From Tetraselmis striata (taxonomy: Eukaryota > Chlorophyta > Chlorodendrophyceae > Chlorodendrales > Chlorodendraceae), in NCBI GenBank assembly GCA_006384855.1, contig VCJN01003190.1, positions 1 to 64,000 on the forward strand: a DNA stretch of 64,000 nt, given 5' to 3'. Numbering within the stretch: position 1 is the first letter of the stretch; every line of letters begins with the position of its first letter. This document shows, one piece after another, positions 56,258 through 64,000 of this stretch. The notes under the pieces are model-generated. The model searched no databases. It was not told the origin of the DNA and worked only from the letters and a program-made list of their open reading frames with translations. A program made the translations under genes and the position numbers.

Positions 56258-59234
56258 ACTAAGCGGCGCTTCGCGCCGGGGATTTGTGGAGGTGCCCCTA
56301 CCTCTTGGGTTGAGCCGGGATGCGGGCCGCTTTTAGCCGGCTTGTAGTGTTGATCTTGTAATACTGTGTTTTTCCGGGTAATACTGCTTTTAGCGTTAGA
56401 TTTGTCAGTAATTTATCTTTTAAGAGACGTATTAATTTGTAAAACAGATTAAGAAATCTACAAGCCGCGTAAAAGCTTGCCGCTGACTACTGGTGTGCAT
56501 TACAAAAAAGGCCAGTACCCAACCCACCGCTAAAAGCAGTACTACCCCCCCCCCCCCCCCCCCCCCCGAAAAGCAGCATTACAAGATCAGCAATAATACA
56601 GTATTATTGCTGATCTTGTAATGCAATAATACTGTATTATTAGTCGCTACTACTGTATTGCAATAATCAGCAATACAGTATTACTAAGCGGCGCTTCGCG
56701 CCGGGGATTTGTGGAGGTGCCCCTACCTCTTGGGTTGAGCGTGGTGCGGCCGTGCGGGATGCGGGCCGCTTTTAGCCGGCTTGTACAGTAGTGTTGATCT
56801 TGTAATACTGTTGTTTCCGGGTAATAATGCTTTTAGCGTTAGATTTGTCAGTAATTTATTTTTCAAAAGAGACGTATTATTTTGTAAAACAGATTAAATC
56901 TGCAAGCCGCGTAAAAGCGGGCCGCTGACTACTGGTGTGCATTACAAAAAGGCCGGTACCCAACCCACCGCTAAAGAAAAAAAAAAAACAGCACTGCAAG
57001 ATCAGCAATACAGTACAAGCCGCCTACAGGCGGCCCGCATCCCGCACGAGGCCGCGCAGGTCGGGCCGGTCGTCAGGTCTACGGGGCGGGCACGCCGCGA
57101 ATCGCCACGCCCGCCGCCTGTACCGGCACCGGACGCCGGACGCCGTCGTTCGGCCGTCGCCCGTCCGTCGACGGACGCCGGGCCCCGGGTCGGCGGACTG
57201 CCCCCGCACCGCGGCGACCCCTTTTTACAGCACCATACTTGGACTACCGTATAGGTAAGGAATAGTCGTAAGGAATAGTCTCGCTTGCCGATTCAGCAGT
57301 AAAAACGCGCTGCGGTATACCGCGTTATTTTGGCGTTTTAGACGAATATATGACGTGCCTGGGCTAGAATACACGCGCATCCATTCAGAACCTTCCCGTC
57401 GTCGGACCAGTGCCTAGAAATCAAACGACCGAAAACCGAACGTATAACGGTTCATACGCGAAGACGCAGCACAGGAGGACGGAGGACGGACGGAGGACGG
57501 AGGACGGAGGACGGAGGACGGACGCCTAAAACTCCGTGATAAAACCGTATTGCAACCGGTATCGATTCTCACGTATTCCAGGCGATTTCGGACGCGGCTC
57601 TCCTTTTCCTCCGCTCAACCCAAGAGGTAGGGGAACTAAGCGGCGCTTCGCGCCGGGGATCTGTGGTGCCCCTACCTCTTGGGTTGAGCGTGGTGCGGGA
57701 TGCGGGCCGCTTTTAGCCGGCTTGCAGTGTTGATCTTGTAATAATACTGTTGTTTCCGGGTAATAATGCTTTTAGCGTTAGATTTGTCAGTAATTTATTT
57801 TTCAAAAGAGACGTATTATTTTGTAAAACAGATTAAATCTGCAAGCCGCGTAAAAGCGGGCCGCTGACTACTGGTGTGCATTACAAAAAGGCCGGTACCC
57901 AACCCACCGCTAAAAGTTGTACTACCCCAAAAAAAAAAAAAGGCAGCACTACAAGATCAGCAATACAGTACAAGCCGCCTACAGGCGGCCCGCATCCCGC
58001 ACGAGGCCGCGCAGGTCGGGCCGGTCGTCAGGTCTACGGGGCGGGCACGCCGCGAATCGCCACGCCCGCCGCCTGTACCGGCACCGGACGCCGGACGCCG
58101 TCGTTCGACCGTCGCCCGTCCGTCGACGGACGCCGGGCCCCGGGTCGGCGGACTGCCCCCGCACCGCGGCGACCCCTTTTTACAGCACCATACTTGGACT
58201 ACCGTATAGGTAAGGAATAGTCGCTGAATAGTCTCGCTTGCTGATTCAGCAGTAAAAACGCGCTGCGGTACCGCGTTATTTTGGCGTTTTAGACGAATAT
58301 ATGACGTGCCTGGGCTAGAATACACGCGCATCCATTCAGAATCTTATCGTACACGGAGGAGTGCCTAGAAATCAAACGAGCACAGATCGAACGTATGACG
58401 GTTCATTCACGAAGACGCAGCACACGAGGACGGAGGACGGACGGAGGACGGAGGACGGAGGACGGACGCCTAAAAATCCGTGATAAAACCGTATTGTAAC
58501 CGGTATCGATTCTCGCGTATTCCAGGCGATTTCGGACGCGGCTCTCCTTTTCCTCCGCTCAACCCAAGAGGTAGGGGAATTAGTGCTGATTATTGCAATA
58601 CAGTAAGCCGCCTACATGCGGCCCGCATCCCGCATGAGGCCGCGCAGGTCGGGTCGGACGTCAGGTGTACGGGGCGGGCACGCCGCGAATCGCCATGCCC
58701 GCCGCCTGTACCGGCACCGGACGCCGGACGCCGTCGTTCGACCGTCGCCCGTCCGTCGACGGACGCCGGGCCCCGGGTCGGCGGACTGCCCCCGCACCGC
58801 GGCGACCCCTTTTTACAGCATCATTTTACGGCATCATATACTTGGACTACCGTATAGTCGCTATAAAAATAAAAGAGGCGGGCACGTCTCGCTTGCTGAT
58901 TCAGCAGTAAAAACGCGCTGCGGTACCGCGTTATTTTGGCGTATCAGACGGATATATGACGTGCCTGGGCTAGAATACACGCGCGTACATTCAGAAATGA
59001 GCCGTAAATGTACCTGTACCGTGAAATAAAACGAGCGAATACCGAACGTATGACGGTTCATACACGAAGCGCGTATGATGTAGGACGGAGGACGGAGGAC
59101 GGAGGACGGACGGACGGAGGACGCCTTAAAATCCGTCATAAAACCGTATTGTATCCGGTATCTATTCTCTCGTATTCCAGGCGATTTCGGACGCGGTCCT
59201 CTTTTTCCTCCGCTCAACCCAAGAGGTAGGGGAA
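56258..59234. repeat. Composite array of retrotransposon 3' tails in both orientations
   Basis: Two alternating module types. A modules (plus orientation; about 56258-56600, 56687-57008, 57635-57968) start gcggcgcttcgcgccgggg and encode GASRRGFVEVPLPLGLS followed, in the complete copies, by VVRDAGRF-stop. B modules (minus orientation; about 57009-57630, 57970-58582, 58600-59234) encode on the minus strand a tail ending GLVRDAGRL-stop or GLMRDAGRM-stop, and end on the plus strand in ctcaacccaagaggtagggg. These C-termini match that of the RT frame at 41453 (MRDAGRF-stop), so the array consists of 5'-truncated copies of related non-LTR elements. B modules also carry ggaggacgga microsatellites. 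Confidence 0.75.
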
Positions 59235-59458
59235 TATAGTTACATGAGCTAGACGGAACATTCAAGAAATCGGGAATATGGAACCCGGCGGTAAGAAGTG
59301 ATGCGGTGTAGTATTACTATATATTACTTACATTAGCTAGCAGCAGAAGGCGATATCGGAAATCACCAAAATAAAAGGCAATCAGAAAGGTCCTCTACAG
59401 CGACTGCGGGGTGGAAGCAGTAACATGAGAAGACGCAGAGTGGGCACGAGCACACGCA
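59235..59458. other. SINE-like relic, no gene
   Basis: Starts with tagttacatgagctagac, related to runs at 30598 and 48813. Otherwise nothing supported. Confidence 0.35.
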
Positions 59459-61170
59459 TCAGACTTGGCCATTTGCACACCGGCAGAGAGAATGCCGCCC
59501 AGGGTACCATACATGCACGCAAGCCAAGACCCGCTGCAACAGCCCCCGCCGTGTGCGCGACAGGTGACTGCGGAACTCAGCAGGTTGGCGGGCGACAAAG
59601 TTTCGAAGTGCCTGAACGGATTGACCACGAAGAAAGCATGAGGTCGGGGCGGAAGGACCGCCAGGGAAGTTGCGCACAGCCAACAGCACCGCGAAGATGT
59701 AGACCACCGTCAAAGCGGACTTCCTGAGACGGCCGCGATCCTCAACCACAAAAGGGTAGTACCGGTGAACACCCTGCACTGGGGCGGAAGACGCCCGGTC
59801 CGCTGCCAACTTAGCATGCTCCGCCTCGGTCGCCGCGATTCCCGGGATGCACCAGCGGGGGTCGTTGCTCCAAGTGGGGGTCAAGGAGGACACGCACGCG
59901 AAATCGATCATGTAATCGCACGCCGCCCCCCCCCCCCCCCCCACCCCGCCAGCGTCAGGTCCGACGGCCGCGAGCGGTCCGCTGGGCGCAGCCCACTCGT
60001 CTCAAGGGTCAAGTCGCCGGCTCCCGAGCGGTCCCGGTCAATCACCGCCCCCGCATCAATTGCCACAGATGCCCACAGATTCTTCAAAGCGGTATGCATG
60101 CGGTGCTTGTAGTTCGCTACGGGGCATATGGGTAGATGATCCACGATGAAATCCGTAGCGTTCCGGTTCGAGCCATCCGTAGAGCGAAGCCATAAGGGAT
60201 CAATACCACAAGTTGGGCCAGGGCAAGTGACAAGCGCGGAACCTCCGCGCGGGCAAAGGCCCAGTACCCGCGCAGCGGCGGCCGAATAAGCAGCATGGGG
60301 AATCTTGCGGGCGGACTCGTGATCCGACTGGGAAAGCGATAGGGAGCCCGGCCCGCACGCGCTGTACAGGCGCAGGGTATCAAGTCGCGAGGCCGCTGCA
60401 CCAGTACGTTGGAAGCTGAGATCGAGGGCCACGAAGTCACGCAAGCGAATCGCACGGCTGAGGTGGCGTTGGACAACCATGGTCGTGGGTTGATCATCGG
60501 AGGTCGCACCCGAACCCGTACCCGAGGGCGGAGCAGTAGAACCTGGCAGCGATTCTGGGAGGGAAACAGTGGCTGCTGACGGAGGGTGTGCCACTAATTC
60601 GCCCGGCGACGGTATCTTCAGAGCTACAAAAGCGCATGTAGTAACGGTATTGGCAGTACTCGTACCACCGATAGGAAGCAATTGCTGCGCAGCAAAGGCG
60701 GCCTCACCAGTACCAACTCCAAGAAGAGTGGCCGTAAAAGGAGATGTGGTGACGCGCAATCCTCCGCTAGTGCTCGTACCCGTACGGGTCGTAGTACCAG
60801 CTGCTGGATCCGATGAAGCAGGGGTCGTAGCATTACTGACCGTAAGTAACTCGAAGATCTCGTGGGCGTGCCCATACGCCGCGCGTGCGCGCCGCACATC
60901 TTCTTGCGGTAACGTGGTTAGGGCCCGTACAGTCTCGTACACGCGGCGCGTCTCACGCGCCCATGGCAAAGCACTCGTAGCCACAGACGACACCTCGGCG
61001 CGGACCGCCTCGTATAAGGGGCCAAGGGCGGGCCCGTACTCCCGTACCAGCTTTGGCAGGACAACCGATTGCGCGGAATAAAACGCCGCAGGGGCCTCGG
61101 ACTGCAGCAAGGCCAGATTCAGACCGTCAAAATCCGCGGGCATACTCATCTGAACGATTGCAGCCTCCAT
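59459..61170 (-). pseudogene. RT-type C-terminal protein without an RT domain, frame broken at a G tract
   Basis: A 420-codon minus-strand frame (61170-59908) continues in another frame (59944-59459); the break falls exactly in the C/G homopolymer at 59926-59942. The N-terminal 200 residues are helical then Ser/Thr/Gly-rich and unfamiliar. From RLYSACGPGSLSLSQSD on, it follows the C-terminal part of non-LTR RT proteins: a Cys/His block (CPGPTCGIDPLW, VDHLPICPVANYKHR), then GLRPADRSRPSDLTLAGW, glycine tract, YMIDFACVSSL and RYYPFVVEDRGRL, with a PD-(D/E)xK-like pattern. The RT itself is missing. It could be a truncated retroelement with a new 5' end or a captured nuclease-like gene. Confidence 0.6.
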
Positions 61171-61230
61171 GCGCGGTGTAGACTGGTCGCAAGCGTCCAG
61201 GCCAAGCAGCGAAAACGCAGCCGAAATATT

Positions 61231-62598
61231 GAGTCTGGTTTTGCCAAAAAGGTAGCGCAGGCTCTTTTACACGGTCAAGAGCCGAAATTGGCAGGATGGT
61301 TTAACGAAAGCGTGGAGGGAAAACGGAGTCAGGGGGGGGCGCTGCGTGGAACGCAGCGAAAACTGGAAGATGGCAGGCTCAGCTGCTCTGGCTGCTTTTA
61401 TGTCTGCTCGTGCTGCACCCAAAAAGGGCGCAACAACATATGCCTAGTTCCCGTACCACTGAGCAGCACTTGTAGCTAAAAAGCGGTTAGGTCAAGGGAG
61501 GAAACCCCATAAACTAGTTTAGATCATTTCAAAGTTTTGAGTCTGGATGGTTTTGTACTGTGTATCAATTTCAAAGTTGAGTCTGGTTTTGCCAAAAAGG
61601 TAGCACATGCTCTTTTACACGGTCAAGAGCCGAAATTGGCAGGATGGTTTAGCGAAAGCGTGGAGGGAAAACGGAGTCAAGGGGGGGCGCTGCGTGGAAC
61701 GCAGCGAAAACTGGAAGATGGCAGGCTCAGCTGTTCTGGCTGCTTTTTATGTCTGCTCGTGCTGCACCCAAAAAGGGCGCAACAACATATGCCTAGTTCC
61801 CGTACCACTGAGCAGCACTTGTAGCTAAAAAGCGGTTAGGTCAAGGGAGGAAACCCCATAAACTAGTTTAGATCATTTCAAAGTTTTGAGTCTGGATGGT
61901 TTTGTACTGTGTATCAATTTCAAAGTTGAGTCTGGTTTTGCCAAAAAGGTAGCACAGGCTCTTTTACACGGTCAAGAGCCGAAATTGGCAGGATGGTTTA
62001 GCGAAAGCGTGGAGGGAAAACGGAGTCAAGGGGGGGCGCTGCGTGGAACGCAGCGAAAACTGGAAGATGGCAGGCTCAGCTGTTCTGGCTGCTTTTTATG
62101 TCTGCTCGTGCTGCACCCAAAAAGGGCGCAACAACATATGCCTAGTTCCCGTACCACTGAGCAGCACTTGTAGCTAAAAAGCGGTTAGGTCAAGGGAGGA
62201 AACCCCATAAACTAGTTTAGATCATTTCAAAGTTTTGAGTCTGGATGGTTTTGTACTGTGTATCAATTTCAAAGTTGAGTCTGGTTTTGCCAAAAAGGTA
62301 GCACATGCTCTTTTACACGGTCAAGAGCCGAAATTGGCAGGATGGTTTAGCGAAAGCGTGGAGGGAAAACGGAGTCAAGGGGGGGCGCTGCGTGGAACGC
62401 AGCGAAAACTGGAAGATGGCAGGCTCAGCTGCTCTGGCTGCTTTTATGTCTACTCGTGCTGCACCCAAAAAGGGCGCAACAACAGATGCCTAGTTCCCGT
62501 ACCACTGAGCAGCACGTGTAGCTAAAAAGCGGTTAGGTCAAGGGAGGAAACCCCATAAACTAGTTTAGATCATTTCAAAGTTGAGTATGGTTTTGCCA
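61231..62598. repeat. Four-unit tandem array bounded by GAGTCTGGTTTTGCCA
   Basis: The 16-bp motif starts at 61231, 61579, 61928, 62277 and, as gagtatggttttgcca, at 62583. That gives units of 348, 349, 349 and 306 bp. Units are over 98 percent identical. Each contains gcgctgcgtggaacgcagcg (an inverted repeat), gaaaactggaagatggcagg and ggaaaccccataaactagtt. The short ORFs of about 95 codons in each unit come from the repeat. Diverged single units lie at 30716 and 48550. The array ends directly at the tyrosine-recombinase pseudogene. Confidence 0.95.
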
Positions 62599-62651
62599 GT
62601 CTTGAGCGAACGGAGAGAGCGGTGGATTGACGGAGAAGAGGTAGCGCCAAG

Positions 62652-63786
62652 TCATGAAGGAGGCACTGGGAAGGCCACCGCTGCGGAGTCCTGTTGGACT
62701 TGGAAGTGGCGTAGGGGGGCGATGTGTCCAAAGAAGAACCATGCGCCAGGTGAAGGAAGAACGTTGGGGTCGATGTAGTCCAGAACGACGTCAGAGTTAG
62801 TGGCCCAACCGCCTTGGTAGCGAATGTGGGACGATGGCACCCCGATGGCGTTCGCTGCAGAGGCTGCGCCCTTGCAAAGACTGTGCGAGGTCCAAGAGGT
62901 GCCAGCGAGGGGGGCAGCGTTGACTAGACGGACGGCTGTGGACAGCCAGTCTGACATTGTAGCCGCAGTCCAAGGTTTTGACTGCTCGTCCGAACTGACA
63001 GCCCAGAAGTTTGACACAGCCAAGCCAACAGTAACAAGGGGGACTGACTGGACGTGGTCGAGGAAGTGGTGCAGGAGACGTGCCACTCGGGGGTGCTCTG
63101 ACACTGGGAGGAGAAGTACGCATAGGTCGTCGGGTCCCCGTCGACCAGCGCGACCCTTCTCTCGGTACACTTGCAGGGTGATGTTGTAGGCGTCGACATG
63201 CACGTCTCGCACTCGACATGACACGCCAATAAGGCCCCTGGCAAAGAACATGAAGTTGACAACCGAGGCCATGAGGGCTCGGAAGTCGTGGTGGTACTAT
63301 GGGTAGGGAGCAGACACAATCAACTCGGCTTTTGTGACGAAGCGATAAGCTACATCCGCAGGCAGAGGGATACGCAAGGGGGCAGCGTCCAGTCGGCGCT
63401 GGCGCAGCATTAGCCCACGACTTGCTGAAGTTAGGTGTAGGCTGTCCTTAGCGACTGGGTCGAGGTTGTGCAGCTCGAAGAAGGTGTTGATTGCAGACAG
63501 ATAAGGCTGCAGCGACTTAGATGCGATATGTCCTCGCTCGCCGATCCAAGCAACATACCGAACGACAGTCGCAGTAGTCGCCTCCAGCGGGCTGATGTTC
63601 TCGGTCGTGGCAGAACTCCGCGAATTGAGACAGCCGGCCGGCGTAGCTCTTGAGTGTCTGAGCGCTGAGGGAGCTGGAGAGTAGGTCGAGCGTCCGTTGG
63701 CCCAGCTCGTCTGAGCCGAACGCGTCCTCCAGCCGAGATCGCAATGAAGCAGCCCAGGGAGCGACAGCTTCGGGCTCGTCAATCAC
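62652..63786 (-). pseudogene. Tyrosine recombinase (Crypton/DIRS/Ngaro type), inactivated
   Basis: Minus strand. The N-terminal SAM-like part (LSAQTLKSYAGRLSQFAEFC) shifts frame near 63600 into NISPLEATTATVVRYVAWIG and SLQPYLSAINTFFELHNLDP. A TAG at 63297-63299 interrupts the frame after VSAPYP; it resumes YHHDFRALMASVVNFMFF. The catalytic part follows: HVDAYNITLQVYREKGRAG, then TSHSLCKGAASAANAIGV and GGWATNSDVVLDYIDP with the nucleophile Tyr. The usual HxxR motif reads H-S-L-C: the TGC at 62876-62874 replaces an Arg codon (CGC by one transition). A frameshift, a stop and loss of the catalytic Arg make it dead. RT or methylase partners that would decide between Crypton and DIRS are not in the window. 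Confidence 0.85.
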
Positions 63787-64000
63787 GTAAGTGCGTCGTT
63801 TTACCGACAGATTTCCACCGGTACGACTACTGTTCGCAAAGTACTCGGCAGCAGCGGTTAGGTTCCCGGCGGTTGGCCGGTAGCTGCTGGACGGGTTTGC
63901 AGTAGCATCGGTACGGGTTTGCGGGGCTAGGTTCAGGTAAGAGGGCCGCCCCGCGCGCCCTTCGCGCTTGTAGCGCCTGTCACGCGCGTAACGTACCCGC
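63787..64000. other. No gene seen at right edge
   Basis: GC-rich sequence upstream of the recombinase start. It may hold the 5' part of that element, but nothing is recognisable. Confidence 0.4.

Noticed and set aside
61231-62590. Repeated ORFs of about 95 codons in the 349-bp array as a gene family
   Set aside because: The related units at 30716 and 48550 do not conserve the frame, so the ORFs are a by-product of near-identical repeats.
61231-62598. CRISPR array
   Set aside because: Regular spacing, but the units are near-identical over their whole length with no variable spacers, and the context is eukaryotic.

Overview
This window looks like nuclear DNA of a flagellated photosynthetic protist, most likely a green alga of prasinophyte type. 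The evidence is a 30-exon gene for a motile-cilium protein (CFAP43 family), a small protein with a plastid-type transit region, compact genes with short GT-AG introns, and a large load of eukaryotic transposons. Nothing bacterial (operons, Shine-Dalgarno sites, CRISPR) is visible. The species assignment is inference only.

Layout. (1) 1-11756 is a giant imperfect palindrome. Arms of at least 4.3 kb (left) and 4.76 kb (right) flank a 2.8-kb piggyBac-like element that carries TTAA on both sides. The arms are built of tandem repeats and differ mainly in repeat copy number; the left arm probably runs off the window. (2) 11757-16606 holds 247-bp coding-like tandem repeats, a putative AT-rich TIR element and mostly unassigned sequence. 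(3) 16607-30190 is a host-gene island of four intron-containing genes in two convergent pairs: CFAP43-like (+), a plastid glycine/Phe-rich protein (-), an mTERF-like organellar protein (+, with a one-base lesion) and a membrane-anchored coiled-coil protein (-). (4) 30.4-32.7 kb is repeat DNA. (5) 32679-48297 is read as one old Ty3/gypsy LTR retrotransposon: two about 373-bp LTRs, 5-bp AACGG flanks, PBS- and PPT-like sites and integrase remnants. It has been invaded by a two-gene DDE transposon (36.5-40.9 kb) and a non-LTR retrotransposon (41.4-46.0 kb). (6) 48.3-59.2 kb is a transposon graveyard: a hAT C-terminus, an LTR fragment, a broken unknown exon, and a composite array of 3' tails of the non-LTR family in both orientations. 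(7) 59.4-63.8 kb holds a reverse-transcriptase-type C-terminal protein without an RT domain, a four-unit tandem array with a conserved 16-bp boundary motif, and a tyrosine-recombinase pseudogene directly abutting that array.

How the parts relate. The host genes serve cilium assembly and organelle function and show no operon-like linkage. The rest records repeated nesting of selfish elements: Ty3/gypsy, piggyBac, hAT, an unclassified DDE family, a non-LTR element and a tyrosine-recombinase element. Long G or C homopolymers (about 13 of 16 bp or more) punctuate the whole window, including two CFAP43 introns and one reading frame. The exon models were built by hand from splice signals and phase continuity; no alignment or transcript data were available.
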